This document shows, one piece after another, positions 1-15,679 of a stretch of 64,000 nt of DNA. The DNA lies in contig OW240921.1 in NCBI GenBank assembly GCA_933207985.1, forward strand, positions 3,473,122-3,537,121, read 5' to 3'. A model generated the notes under the pieces. That model saw only the letters and a list, made by a program, of their open reading frames with translations, ran no database searches and was not told the DNA's origin. This DNA is from Pelobates cultripes (taxonomy: Eukaryota > Chordata > Amphibia > Anura > Pelobatidae). The translations under genes and the position numbers were made by a program. The stretch's first letter is position 1. The number at the start of each line of letters is the position of its first letter.

Positions 1-160
1 GGGATGACTTGTTTGATGTTCTCCTAAACCATCCCTGAATCCTGGGTTAATAATATCATTGTTGCCCCATTGTACAGAGCCACGGAATCTGATGGTGCTA
101 TATAAATAATAATGTAATACACTATAAATTGGCCACACTGATGTCTGTCTTACTCCCCAG

Positions 161-4032
<3,872 letters not shown>

Positions 4033-4715
4033 GGGACAGTGAAAGTTGACCTTTCCGACCTCTAGGACCGGAAACTCAGAAACCCAATTATCTGCTTTGA
4101 TCCGTAATTCCAGCGCTGACCAAGATAATCATCAAAATGTTACCGAGGAAATAATTCTTCCTAAATCGCTCCATTGGGTGTTTCACTGTGTATTATTGGC
4201 CAGAGAGCAATGGGTGTGACATCTACAACTCTTATATTTCTTTGTATTAAAGTGGAGAAAAGATACTAGGCCTCAGGCTGGCTTAAAAAAATTTTTTAAT
4301 GCACTTTGGAGGTTGCGATGTCATAGTAGGTCACCTTTTGAAGAATTGTTTGGTGTCATGGGAAAAAAACCTGTGAGGTCATTTGCTGAAGGTCCATTTG
4401 TCACTGTCAGAGACTGAATAACCCCATAGAAACTCTGCTCACAGTGTATATTATGGGACGAAATCAAGCCTTACGCTGTATAAACCGTAAAAGTCCCTCC
4501 TGAAGCTGAGTGCCTTTATGATCAACTTTATTTTTGAGAATTCTCAAGTGAAAAGATAAATGTTTCTAATCTGACTGTTTAGAAATCTGCACGTAAGGTG
4601 TTTAGATTTATGTTCATTTCAAATTTTTTTTCCTACTCAGGCTGTTATGTATTTAAGAATGGTTGGTTTGTTTGGGGTTTTTGTAAATAAATTTATAGCG
4701 TGTTCTAAACTTTTT
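4033..4715 (+). other. 3' UTR of the trnau1ap-like gene with poly(A) signal
   Basis: Non-coding sequence follows the TGA. A canonical AATAAA lies at 4686-4691, about 25 bp before a T-rich stretch, consistent with the cleavage site near 4710. No repeat is recognised inside it. Confidence 0.6.
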
Positions 4716-4732
4716 TTTTTTTTTGGTCTTTT

Positions 4733-5683
4733 TCGTTAGCCCACCCTTCTATTGATATTGGTCATAACTCCAAAGTAATTCCCGGTGCCTACAATGCACA
4801 CTGGCTTCTTCCTTCACTACATGTGAAACTCTGTTTACAGCCTGGACAAATCATCTGTACATTTCTAGATGCTCCACACGCTCTCCTATTATGAGGTTAC
4901 ACCAGGGGAATAATATACAGGTTTATAATAATATAGAGGTTATAATATGACTTGGGGACTGCATTGTCCGAGCAGGAATGGAGTCAGATTTCGGTATTCA
5001 CACAAGACGTCCAGTATAGGATCTTTCCAATGTATTCTTCAGAATGTGATGATGCCAGGAGTGGGCACTATAGTATATATGGTGATCCTGCTCTAAAATT
5101 CAAACCTAAAAGGGAAACAAACCCAAGCAGATCATTCAGGTCACTCCATCTCCAGACTTCTTCTACCCTCCATCAGAAGTTCCCAGGACTACTGGAAATC
5201 TCTTATATGCAGACCTTAATACCATTTATCTGGAGACATATGGAACAAACGATCGCATAGAATAGGACATCTTTTAGAAGGTTCTTAGAGTAGGGAGAAC
5301 TAGATTTCTGGGGATAATGTCCTCCTCTCTGGCCCCCACCCCTGAGCTGTGGGTGGGGGCCATAAATTAGAATGGCCCGGGGGGGACACCTAATGTCCTC
5401 CCCCTGGTCCCCAAACCCCTAGTCACCCCCTCTCCCCCCAAAAAAAAGCTGAGTGGGGGGGCATTAACGAAGTACCTGTTAAAAAAAAAAAGATGAAATA
5501 AAACTTACAATTTGATATTTTCTTCCTTCTAAAAAAATCTTTCACCCATGGAGGGCTCTGCGCAGACTGAGCTCTGCAGGGCGGGGGAAGTCTTATAAAG
5601 CCTTACACCGCCCTGCAATTAGGCTCAGAGCTCTCTGATTGGTGGGTTTAAGCCATCCAATCAGAGTGCTCTGACAGGTAAGT
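4733..5683. other. Intergenic sequence without a recognised gene
   Basis: No conserved coding sequence is seen. The 102-codon ORF at 4952-5260 has no recognisable motif. From about 5320 the sequence is C/G-rich (complementary runs CCCCCACCCCTGAGCTGTGG and GTGGGGG), followed by a T/A tract and a segment with inverted AATCAGAG/CTCTGATT. It is probably an unclassified repeat. Confidence 0.4.
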
Positions 5684-6060
5684 TGTAGCGGAGTGCTAGT
5701 CTTTCACAGACTATCTCCGCTGGTAACCCAAGTAAGGCTTAGGAACAAGTAATACAAACCAAGAGAATAATATCCACGGTTAGTAAATGTAAAGGATCCT
5801 TCTATTCGTGCATCCTTATAGCTTCTCCCGAAATCCAACTGAAACAAAGTGATTATAGCTCCCAGTGGCTCCAACATAAGCACTCCCCTTTACATAGGTA
5901 AATCCCTCCTCTCTATCCTGGAGATAATTAACTTAAGTTAGTAAAAGAAACCTTCATTATCTCCAGGTAGAGAATTTTGAAGCTGCATTCTTAGTGAGCT
6001 GTCCAGGAAGTGGGAGGGTCTTCGAGGGAGGGTCTGCTGACTGTGAGGTACAGGGTCAAA
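5684..6060 (-). mobile_element. LTR fragment (TGTAGCGGAG family), truncated against DIRS sequence
   Basis: Starts TGTAGCGGAG, the terminus shared with the complete LTRs at 10020-11070 and 59100-60128, and carries the CTCAGGAACAAG-like segment of that family in minus orientation. No matching opposite end or target duplication is found, so it appears truncated. The right border with DIRS sequence is approximate. Confidence 0.5.
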
Positions 6061-6064
6061 GTTT

Positions 6065-7523
6065 ACTCAATGATGAGTCCGTGGCGAACCGTTTGGGACA
6101 TCACTAGTTCCTAATATTGATGCTGCGGTGCTTCATGTGGCAAAAAAAACTACACTTCCCATTGATTATTGGCGTATCTTAGAGAGCGTATGGATGGGGA
6201 TCTCATAAAAGCCTTTTTGGTGCTGGGTTCTGCCCTCCATCCGGCAGTAGCTCTAACCACTCTCTCCAGGGCCTTAAGAGTATGGCTCACCAATTTGGAG
6301 GAGGACATTGATCAGGGTGTCTGTAGGGAACATCTCTTGGAGAGTCTCAAGGACTTTAGCCTTGCCACTGATTTCTGTTCAGAAGCCTCCCTGGACATCA
6401 CTCGCATGATTGCCACAAGTATAGCTCTGTAACTGACCGTTTTGCCCACAAGAGGTTAAAAACCGTTTAGGCGATATTCCCCTTTTTCAGATGCACAGAC
6501 AGCTACTGCAAACCCACAAACTCCCGAACTGCAACCAAGGGAATACTCAAAACTCCCGAACTGCATATCAAGTAGTGTTCCAAGCTCCCGAACTAGAGAC
6601 ACACGAATAGCTGTTAGCAGACGAACAGGAAAAGCCCCCAAGCGGCTTATACTCCTGGCAATCAGTCTCTAACAGCATACAGTAAATCCCCCCAAAGACG
6701 AGACGACACTTCGGTTTGAGGGTCAAGCAGAATCTGGTTTACTGGGGCTAACTGCCCGGCTTTTATGCAGGTCTCCCAACTGGTGGATACTCCCCTAGGG
6801 GACCAAATGGGAAACTGGGAAACATATTGGCTCTTACCTTTAAACACTCCCACAATTACATCACAATCCCTCCTCTCTGTCCTGGAGATAATTGGGGAAG
6901 TAATCCACTTATCTCCCAGGACAGAGGCAAAACTCCATTAACCTCATGGCAGTTCCCGAATGGGAAGGTAAGGAGGCTGGCGGCTCAGCGGTGTTCGCGC
7001 CAATAAGTGTCCGTTTTCAGTTCCATAGTTTGGGCGCTGAACACCGCTGGCCGTTCGGGAGGTAAAATGGCCGCTGCCACGTGTTCGGCAGACGAACAAA
7101 GGCCACCCACGTTCATCAATTAAACTGCGGTTAACCGCAGCTTCTGGGCGGTCAATTGACGGCACACTCCAGCTCCCAGGTGGTCCATCGTTCGGTAGAT
7201 GGAATCTACCAAACACCCTGGCAGAAAGGCACGAATAAACCTTTCAGCAGGGAGAATAACAGCTCTGAACTGCAGGGCCATAATCTAAAGGGAGCAGGTG
7301 AGCAACCAGGCTTCTCCAGTGCACAGTGGCGAGGTTGGTTCCGCCACAAGCTCTGTCTGTGGCCTCTATAAGGGCTTTATGGCTTCATTCGTGGGGAGCG
7401 GATTATGCCTCTAAGGCGTCCTTGTGTGGCCTTTCATTCCAGGGGGACCTCCTATTTGGTAAGATTCTGCAGGATGCTATTCAAAAAGCTCCTGATGGTA
7501 AAAAAGCATTTGGCCTCAAGTAA
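6065..7523 (+). pseudogene. DIRS gag-like ORF, interrupted by an LTR
   Basis: An ORF with DAAVLHVAKKTTLPID, AYLRERMDGDLIKAF and ALHPAVALTTLSRALRVWL runs to 6427, where an LTR inserts. It resumes at 7354 with SVASIRALWLHSWGADYASK and LLFGKILQDAIQKA. This matches the Gag-like first ORF of vertebrate DIRS elements as I know the family. There is a frameshift near 6090 and no continuous frame remains. Confidence 0.6.
6428..7348 (-). mobile_element. Solo LTR, TSD AGCTC
   Basis: 921 bp. + strand ends are TGTAACTGACCG and GGTTCCGCCACA, i.e. a minus-strand LTR starting TGTGGCGG. Perfect duplications AGCTC at 6423-6427 and 7349-7353. Contains AAAATGGCCGC (7064-7074) next to CACGTG (7078-7083). Confidence 0.88.
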
Positions 7524-7733
7524 GCAGAAAGAGTTTTTCCTCCTTTTGGAAGACTAAGCACTTCAAGGATCGGTCCTTTCGGGACAGCAGAAGCTATAAA
7601 CCGGGAAAGGAGTATTCCAGAAGTTTTTTGTGGAAATCCTTCTCACGCTCTTCATCCAATAACGATTCCAGAGGAAGAGGAGCCAGAACTTCTGGGAAGA
7701 ACTTCTGGAGATCTTCAGGCCCATCCGGGGACT

Positions 7734-8445
7734 GTGGGTGGAAGACTGAAGTTCTTTTACCCGGTGTGGGCTGCAAATATTACGGACATGTGGGTCAAAT
7801 CCATCATAAGAGAGGGTTACAGGATAGAATTTTCTTCTTGCCCAAAAACCACTTTCTTCAAAAAATCTAAGGTATCGGCGGGTATCAAACAAAGGGGCAT
7901 GAGGACCTGCATTTCCACTCTTCTGGAACAGAAAGTGGTAGAAGAAGTTTCAAAACAGGAAAGGTTCCAGGGGGTTTACTCCACAGTGTACTTGGCTGCA
8001 AAACCCCCATAGAAAGTGACGTCTCATCCTGAACTTGAAAGGAATAAACTTCATGCTCGACGTGAGAACGTTCAAAATGGAATCTTTACAAACAATCCTG
8101 AAAAGCGTCAAAAGAGGAGACTGGATAACCTCTATAGACTTAAGGGACGCCTACTACCAAATCCCTATAAACCACGATCATTTGCAGTTTCTCCGGTTCT
8201 GGGCACTAGGAAGACACTTTCATTTCCGAGGACTGCTGTTTGGTCTCAGCTTGGCACCAAGAACGTTTTCAAAAGTGCTTGTCTCTTTGATTTCCTTCAT
8301 AAGGGTGAGAGGTATCGAGATCTTCCATTACTTGGACGACATCCTCATCATAGGTCCATCTCAAAGGATAGTGGCTCATCATACTTTGGTGGCAATGAAC
8401 ATTCTTCAAGACCACGGTTGGCTTCTGACATAGAGAAAAGCTCCC
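7734..8445 (+). pseudogene. DIRS reverse transcriptase, broken
   Basis: Reverse transcriptase of a tyrosine-recombinase retroelement, which copies element RNA to DNA. The first part (7734-8012) has WAANITDMWVKSIIREGYRI and LLEQKVVEEV. After a frameshift near 8013-8035 the core follows (8035-8433): LKGINFMLDVRTFKMESL, SIDLRDAYYQIPI, FRGLLFGLSLAPRTFSKVL and the catalytic YLDD box at 8329-8340. It then stops at a TAG where an intact family member would read arginine-glutamate-lysine (HGWLLT*RK). The DIRS-typical LRDAYYQIPI and LAPRTF motifs separate it from gypsy RTs. Confidence 0.8.
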
Positions 8446-8668
8446 TGTGACAGATCTCTCTGTCCTGAACTTACAGAACCGTATTCTTCATTCATTTGTT
8501 TGATTCGTGTTTCCCCGTTCCTGTGGACTCTATGCCGTTCCCTTTTTTATATACCGAATAAAACTACCGAACGGTCGGCCACCCAGTAGAGAAGTGTGCT
8601 GCTGGTTAACCTCCTGGCCCCATTAGAACGTTGAGGTTAAACGCAGACACCTCTTAATTGATACGGTA
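8446..8668 (+). mobile_element. 5' fragment of an LTR (TGTGACAGATC type)
   Basis: Starts TGTGACAGATCTCTCTGTCC immediately after the DIRS RT sequence and has the CCGAACGG and GGTCGGCCACCCAG text of the local LTR superfamily. It is cut off at 8668 by the next LTR. No opposite end is found. Confidence 0.45.
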
Positions 8669-9658
8669 TGTGACGAAGTGCCCTTCGCCACTTGTGCCTG
8701 GAGAGGACTGCTTGCCCGCCTCTTGCCCTGTGACTATGGCCCCTGGGATGTATTGCCCTTTAAAGACATGATTTGGGCAAAATGGATTTGTGTTGTGCTG
8801 CTGCTGGCCCTTTAAGAACCATCTGGGGACATACTGTGGAGTTACTGGGTGGCCACCATTTCCTGTATCAAAAGCACATGGTGAGAACAATGGATGGCGG
8901 CCATTTTAACTCACAGACACTGTTTGGACTTTTCAACACGGTGCCATCTCGCCAGTATTTGGTGCACAGATACATCGTGCAGTGGTTTTGGACTATACAG
9001 CAGGGGACACATTATACAGTAATTGTTTTTCATTTAGCCTGTATATGTTCTGCAGAATCTGCATTAAACTGTATTTTCCAAAGTACTGAACGGATCTGGG
9101 TGAATTTTGGATATGTGGTTCACCCAGATCCCCCGGTTCCAAGGATATACTTTTATGGGGTTATTGCATGTTTTGGGGTCCCTGTGTGTTTTATGAAACT
9201 GTATTATTTCTGACCAGCAGATAATTGAGCTTTGTGTATTGTAGAAACTCAATTATCTAGCCTGGCCCAGAGGAGGAGTTTTGTGTTGCATAAATTGTGA
9301 GTTCTGTGTGCCAGTAAATCAGTCTTGTTCCAGCATTAAGCCTTGGCTCATGTTTTGGGGAAGGGATACCTACACTCTGGGGATTGCTATAATCACTTAC
9401 TCCCCAGAGGAAGCTCTTGCAATAGCTTGATTTGTTCCTGTTCCTGCTCTCTGGGGAAAGAGAGGTTCACCCACTGGAAGCTGGATCCTGGCCTTGGGTC
9501 CAGGGTGGGTGGAAACAGCAGAGACCCGGCGCAGTTGCATCGCTGAAAGTGGGGTCTGCAGTGCTGATGGTGTCGGTTGGAGTGCTTGGAGTCCTCAGCG
9601 AGCACTAGGAGCATCGATTGGCGGAGGTACTCAGTCGGAGTGCCAGCGTTCCGTCACA
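8669..9658 (+). mobile_element. LTR (TGTGACGAAGTGCC family), no matching TSD
   Basis: 990 bp from TGTGACGAAGTGCCCTTCGC to GCGTTCCGTCACA. Internal text is shared with 29357-30297 (CCTGGGATGTATTGCCCTTT, TGGCGGCCATTTTAAC). Left flank ACGGTA and right flank CAAGG do not match, so it is either a recombined LTR or the LTR of a truncated element. Confidence 0.7.
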
Positions 9659-9954
9659 CAAGGCAACTACACACACCGGCTAACACAAAGCAACTACACA
9701 AACCGGCTAACACAAACCAGCTAACACAAAGCAACTACACACACCGGCTAACACAAAGCAACTACACACACCGGCTAACACAAGGCAACTACACAAACCA
9801 GCTAACACAAAGTAACTTCACAAACCAGCTAACACAAGGCAACTACACAAACCAGCTTAACACAAAGCAACTACACAAACCGGCTAACACAAAGCAACTA
9901 CACAAACCGGCTAACACAAGGCAACTACACAAACCGGCTAACACAAAGCAACTA
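9659..9954 (+). repeat. 27-bp minisatellite
   Basis: About 11 units of CAACTACACAAACCGGCTAA plus CACAAAG, with small variants (CACACCGG, ACCAGC). The unit is divisible by three, so an ORF encodes a repeated QLHKPANTK peptide; this is a repeat artefact, not evidence of a gene. It sits exactly between an LTR end and resumed DIRS RNase H sequence. Confidence 0.85.
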
Positions 9955-11592
9955 ACCATTGAACGTTATTACGACAGATGCCAGTTCTTCTGGATGGGGT
10001 GCCCACTTCAATTCCACATTGTAGCGGAGATGCAATATTCCCCAGGGTATCTCCGCTTATAATCCAAGTGAGGCTCAGGAACAAGTAAATAATAAATCCA
10101 TAGGCAAAGTTTCCAGCAGGTAAAACAACAGCAATATCCCCACAGCAATCCCAATAACTGGATGACACACAGTTTCAGGAGCAGAACTGACAAGCCTTTA
10201 ATCACAGTCTCCTTATAAGGCATGCTCCCATGCAAGGGAGGGATTTACAGTAATTATGACAGTAGCCAATCCTGTCCTGGTAACCTCCCACACCTCTCCT
10301 CCCCTCAGCCAGCATCATAATCCCCTTATCCAGCACACCAATTCCCCCCGTTTCTGGATGTACCCCTAAACGTAGGGGTACCCCTTTAAATCATACATCC
10401 CCTGGTAGCCCTGATCTGGGTTACCAACATATCCAAAAATCACCCAGATCAGACCAGGGGTTCGGGAAAAGTATGGAGGGAATAAAATGACCGACCGCAC
10501 GAACATAGATAGCCAAATCCGGTTCCATGTGAATGGGCCCTGCGGTCGGTCCTGGCATAAGGGAATAAAATACACGAAAACCTCTAGCTGTAGAGGCTAG
10601 GGAGGGTTCGCCTGAATCCCCTCGTTCGGTATTTTCTATCTACCGAACGAGGGGCAGTTCGGTAGTTTGGAACCGAACGGACCAGGGCTGTGGAGGTCTC
10701 AGCGGTGTTCGCCTACTCGAGTGTCCGATTTTAGTTCCAGACACTCGACGGCAAAACACCGCTGTTCGGGAGGTTTAAAATGGCCACCGCCACGTGTTCG
10801 TTTGTCGAATGGGGGCCACCCCCGAGAACAAAGGACGGCTACTTCCTAGTCAATTACCCGTTCGCAACAATGTTGCAACGGGTAATTGAGGACACACTTT
10901 ACACAGGGGAGGTCTGGTTGTTCGGTATTTTCATTCGAATAAACTAAGGGAATGAAACTACCGAACAATCAAAGGAATACAAGGCTTTAAAACACATAGA
11001 AAACTAGCAGATCACACGAATGCAATTATTTCAAAGACATTTGCAGGACAGCCCAGTGCCATCCGCTACACACATGGACTCAAGGGAAGTGGATCCGAGA
11101 AGAGAGTCAGCTACACTCCAATCTAAGAGAACTGAGAGCTGTTTCCAAAGCCATCTTGGTATTCCTACCAAGGATCAAAAATTCTTGGGTGTTGATCAAA
11201 ACGGACACCCGAGCGGTTGCTTCATATGTGAACAACCAAGGAGGCACAAGAAGCAGGTTGCTCTTGAAGGAACTAGCTCCCTTAAGGCGATCTATCTTCC
11301 AGGTACGGAGAACGTGACTGCGGACTTCCTCAGCAGAACAGAAATTCTTCCAGGAGAATGGAAACTTCACCCGGCAATCTTCACATGGATTGCCCATTGG
11401 TGGGGCATGCCCCAGATCGACCTGATGGCGTCCTCCCAGAATCATCAGGTGGAGAAATACTTCTCCCTCCACCCGGACAGTCAGGCAATGGGCCAGGATG
11501 CTCTCTCTCTTCCTTGGTCTTTCGATCTGGGGTCTTTCGTTCCCTCCCCTACCCATGATACCCAGGTTCCTGCGGAAGGTTTGGTCGGAAGG
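9955..11592 (+). pseudogene. DIRS RNase H region, interrupted by a solo LTR
   Basis: Reads TTDASSSGWGAHFNST up to the insertion at 10020. After the LTR it continues WTQGKWIREES, LRELRAVSKAILVFLPRI, SWVLIKTDTRAVASYVNNQG, and in a shifted frame VTADFLSR. These are the RNase H motifs (TDAS, ELRA, TD, ADxLSR) of DIRS elements. Frameshifts near 11280 and beyond break it. It ends where the composite LTR 11593-13578 begins. Confidence 0.7.
10020..11070 (-). mobile_element. Solo LTR, TSD CACAT
   Basis: 1051 bp between TGTAGCGGAG and CCGCTACA, with perfect CACAT repeats at 10015-10019 and 11071-11075. In minus orientation it matches the LTR at 59100-60128 (CCTCCCTTGCATGGGAG, AGGGGTACCCCTATG-like text). 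Contains AAAATGGCCACC and CACGTG at 10777-10796. Confidence 0.9.
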
Positions 11593-13578
11593 TGTGGCAA
11601 AACCGACCTTGCCACTGGGCATTGGAGAAGACTGATTACCAGCCTCCTGCCATGTGACTATGGCCCCTGGGATGTATTGCCCTTTAAAAACTGATTTGGG
11701 CTTATGGACTTTTATTGTACAGCGCTGGCCCTTTTAAAAACAGTATATGGACACATGGAAACTTTTTGGACCCTTTTTCTTCCCCTTTGAATCCCTGGGA
11801 AGGTGAGGCTCTTCCCCTCCCCCAGCTCCATTGTTCTCCAGCAGGGAGTTGTCCCAGGGACACTGCCAGACCAGTGGGAACTGGTTTGGGAAGGAAAAGC
11901 CATGCTTGCAATTGATAATAAAGGGACCTCAACCTAACTTTTTAACCCCTGGACGGATTCATGTGATTTTTCCATATGTTGCTCCCCAAGTTATGCTGAT
12001 CACATAAATATAAGTTTTATTTGTATGTGATGTAAAATCAGGGTGTTATAAAAATGTATAAAAAGTATGATTTTTCAGCTTGGAGATAATTGAGTAGATA
12101 CAGTAAGAAACTCAATTATCTCCCAAGCAGAGGGGAGGAGAACTATGGGAGTGCTTGTACTGTATACTACGTGTTTATTGGTTATTCTGTAAACCCCTGT
12201 GGGCGGTCCTGTATGTGTTAAACCTGCATAAAAGAAGGCCCTTTGGTGCCAAGTAAACAGTTCTACTTCACCCTCAATCTGAGTCCTGTCTCTTACTGGG
12301 GGAATCTGCTACAAGGGATTGCTATACTCTGCATATTCCCTTGCTATAATCACTGAGCTCTTGTAAGAGCTTGTTCCGGCTTCACTCTCTTGGAGGAGAG
12401 GTTCACCCACTGGAACCTGGAGCCTTGTCGTAGGTCCAGGGTGGGTAGGAGACGGCGAGACCCCAACCAAGCTGCGGCGGTTCGTGGGGTCTACGGTGGT
12501 TGTGGTGATTCAATCTACCGAACAACCGCACGAATGACTAGACCACCTGGGAGCTGGAGTGTGCCGGCAATTAGAATCCTAGAAGCTGCGGTTAACCGCA
12601 GCTTAATTGTCAAATACTGGGTGGCCGCCATTCGTATAACGAACACGAGGTCGCGGCCATTTTAAACACACGAATGCACAGCAGTGTTCGACGCCTAACT
12701 CATGGTACTAAAAACGGACACAGTTTGGCGCGAACACCGCTGAAGCCGCCGACCTCCCTTCTTGTTCGGTTGAAGTACACAAATGGCCCGGTATTCGGTA
12801 GTTGTACCTGACTGCACTATACCCCAGATAGGAATCCCATGGAGCTCATTCATATGAGAAATGACTTTGTGAAGACTTTGGCTCCATAGCGATTAAACTG
12901 TATTCGTGTGGTCTGAGCGCCATTCGCTTAATAATGTGCGCTCAGACCTGAGCTATCTGGGGATATGTTAAATGTATAGTTTTATTGTAACTTGTGTCAC
13001 GTAGTGTATTTTAATAGTAATTCTTATTTTAGTATCCCCATGTGCATAATGGCGATTTGCCTTTGTCCTGGGAGATAATTGAATGACGTCTCAATTATCT
13101 CCAGGGCAGAGGGGAGGAAGCCAGGATGCATTGTGGGAATATAATGTGACTGTGTGTCCTATTTTGCTCATTGTCTGTCTTTTGTCACAGTCTCCCATTT
13201 GGTCCCCTAGGGGAGTGTCCACCAGGTGGAAGACCTCCATAAATACTGGGCAGGTAGCCCTCATTAAACAGACCACTGCTTGACCCACAACACGGAGCCT
13301 TGTCTCGTCTTTGGGGGGATTTACTGAATGCTGATAGAGACTGATTGCTAGGAGTGTAAGCCGCTTGGGTGCTTTTCCTATTCGTCTGCTAGCAGCTATT
13401 CGTATGGTTCCAGTTCGTGAGTTTGGAGTGTTATATTGTATGCCGTTCGGGAGTTTGGAGCATTCCCTTACAAGCGGTTCGGGAGTTTGGTGTTCTACAG
13501 TAGCTGTGCCTGCATCTCTGAAAGGGGACGATCGCCTAAACGGTTTTAACCCCTTGTGTGCTGAAACGGTCCGCTACA
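11593..13578 (+). mobile_element. Composite of two LTRs in one DIRS interruption
   Basis: Begins TGTGGCAAAACCGACCTTGC and ends CGGTCCGCTACA. The first part (to about 12510) resembles the TGTGGCGAAACCGACC LTRs up to the CAGGGTGGGTAGGAGACGGC segment. From about 12520 the sequence (ACCACCTGGGAGCTGGAGTG onward) resembles the LTR at 6428-7348 and the 15.7-16.8 kb LTR. No matching duplications are found. It is best explained as two LTRs joined by recombination. Confidence 0.6.
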
Positions 13579-14066
13579 CTGACTTTCTTCCTAAAGTGGT
13601 CTCTCAGTTTCATCTCTCTCAAAAAGTGGTCCTTCCATCGTTCTACCCCAATCCTTCTTTGCAAGAGGAGTTTAGGTGGCAACGTTTGGATGTCATGAAC
13701 TGCCTGTCTATGTACCTTGCTCGTTCTGAGTCTTACAGAAAAACTGACAAACTCTTCGTTTTACCTTCGGGGACCAGGAGAGGCGAGACGGTCTCTTTAT
13801 CTACATTGAAACGTTGGATTTCGCTAGTGATCAGGAAAGCGTATATCTCTAAAGGTCGATCTCCTCCAATGAAGATAAGACCTCATTCTACCAGAGCATT
13901 GTCGACTTCATGGGCTAATCGGGCAGAGGTTCCATACGATGATATTTGCAGGGCAGCCACCTGGTCTTCCTCGATGAAGTTCTTAAAGCACTACAAACTG
14001 GATGTGGACTCTCCTTCCACCTCCTTTGGGAAGAGTGTTCTGTCTACAGTTTCTTTGTCCCATTGA
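13579..14066 (+). pseudogene. DIRS tyrosine recombinase, C-terminal part
   Basis: The recombinase integrates DIRS circles without target duplication. The visible part has DKLFVLPSGTRRGETVSLST, then MKIRPHSTRALSTSWA (the HxxR box), DICRAATWSS and FLKHYKLD (the catalytic Tyr context), and stops at 14064-14066. The N-terminal part including the first catalytic Arg region is only partly present, because the upstream LTR junction has removed DIRS sequence. Confidence 0.75.
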
Positions 14067-14217
14067 TATTAAATTTCTTTGCAGCGTGAGAGTCTGTTTG
14101 GTGTCCATTTCGGTTTGTTTTGCCCACCCTGTATTTCTGTGAGCTTGGGTATTACCCATAGGTGATGCTGCCATGATTAGGCAGGAATAGAGAAAATTTA
14201 AGACAAATTTACCGTAA

Positions 14218-14344
14218 CCCTCCTCCCCTTACACCTCAGTCCAATTATAAAGCTGAAAAATAAAAGAATGGGCAGGAGCCCTGATGCTGCCCATTCTTTT
14301 ATTTTTCAGCTTTATAATTGGACTGAGGTGTAAGGGGAGGAGGG
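14218..14344. repeat. Perfect 58-bp inverted repeat with 11-nt loop at the DIRS end
   Basis: Left arm 14218-14275 and right arm 14287-14344 are exact reverse complements, by reading (arm text includes CCTCCTCCCCTTACACCTCA). The spacer is GAGCCCTGATG. Flanking text ACCCATAGGTGATGCTGCCA occurs on both sides (about 14153 and 14417) in the same orientation. It fits the terminal repeats of a DIRS element. Confidence 0.85.
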
Positions 14345-14500
14345 ACTCTTTATACCCATCAGTCTAATTAAATAATCTAATTAATTCTTGTCCTGTGACT
14401 GCTAAGGGAGGAGCTACCCATAGGTGATGCTGCCATGAGAAATAGCCAGGAAAAGAAAATGACGGTAAATTTGTCATACATTTTCTCTAATTATAATAAT

Positions 14501-15679
14501 ATAGAGATTATAATAAAATAGAGGTTATTATAATCCAGAGATTATAATAATATAGAGGCTATAATAATACAGAGATTATAACAATATAGAGGTTATAATA
14601 ATACAGAGATCATAATAATACAGAGATTATAATAATACAGAGGTTATAATGATATAGAGATTATGATAATGCACAGATTATAATAATAAAGATATTATAA
14701 TAATATAAAGGTTATACTAATATAGAGATTATAATAATACAGATGTTATAATAATACAGAGATTATAATAATACACAGATTATAATAATACACATATTAT
14801 AATAATACAGAGATTATAATACAGAGATTATAATAATACAGATGTTATAATAATACAGAGGTTATAATAATATACAGATTATAATATAAAGGTTATAATA
14901 ATACAGAGATTATAATACACAGATTATAATAATACAGAGGTTATAATCATACAGAGATTATAATAATATAGAGGTTATAATAATACAGAGATTATAATAA
15001 TACAGATGTTATAATAATACAGAGGTTATAATAATACACAGATTATAATAATATAAAGGTTATAATAATACAGAGATTATAATAATATAGAGGCTATAAT
15101 ACTACAGATATTATAATAATACAGAGATTATAATAATACAGATGTTATAATAATACAGAGATTATAATAATACACAGATTATAATAATATAAAGGTTATA
15201 ATAATACAGAGATTATAATACAGAGATTATAATAATATAGAGGTTATAATAATAGAGAGATTATAATAATATAGGGGTTATAATAATACAGAGATTATAA
15301 TAATACAGATGTTATAATAATACATAGGTTATAATAATACAGAGATTATAATAATACACAGATTATAATAATATAAAGGTTATAATAATACAGATATTAT
15401 AATACAGAGATTATAATAATAGAGAGGTTATAATAATATAGAGGTTATAATAATACAGAGATTATAATAATACAGATGTTATAATAATACAGAGGTTATA
15501 ATAATACACAGATTATAATAATATGAAGGTTATAATAATACAGAGATTATAATACAGAGATTATAATAATACAGAGGTTATAATACAGAGATTATAATAA
15601 TACAGATGTTATAATAATACAGAGGTTATAATAATACAGAAGTTATAATAATACACAGATTATAATAATATAAAGGTTA
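14501..15679. repeat. AT-rich minisatellite
   Basis: About 1.2 kb of units near 16-17 bp of the form GATTATAATAATACAGA with GTTATAATAATATAGAG variants. It ends at the LTR that carries the assembly gap. Confidence 0.9.

Larger units (their letters stand above)
6065..14500 (+). mobile_element. DIRS-type retroelement, split by several LTR insertions
   Basis: Pieces of one + strand DIRS element occur in the canonical order gag-like, reverse transcriptase, RNase H, tyrosine recombinase: 6065-6427, 7349-8445, 9955-10019, 11071-11592 and 13579-14500. Two interruptions are clean: an LTR at 6428-7348 with AGCTC repeats and an LTR at 10020-11070 with CACAT repeats. In both, the reading frame resumes after the duplicated 5 bp. 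Two others (8446-9954 and 11593-13578) lack matching duplications and coincide with missing DIRS sequence. The element ends in a palindromic terminal region. It is non-functional as it stands. Confidence 0.75.

Noticed and set aside
4952..5260. 102-codon ORF downstream of trnau1ap-like as an upstream GRAMD1 exon
   Set aside because: No GRAM or VASt motif and no suitable splice sites; sequence looks intergenic.
9659..9954. CRISPR-like array
   Set aside because: Units are contiguous with no unique spacers, in a vertebrate genome; it is a minisatellite.
9577..10062. 161-codon ORF with QLHKPANTK peptide repeats
   Set aside because: Product of a 27-bp minisatellite fused by chance to LTR and DIRS sequence.
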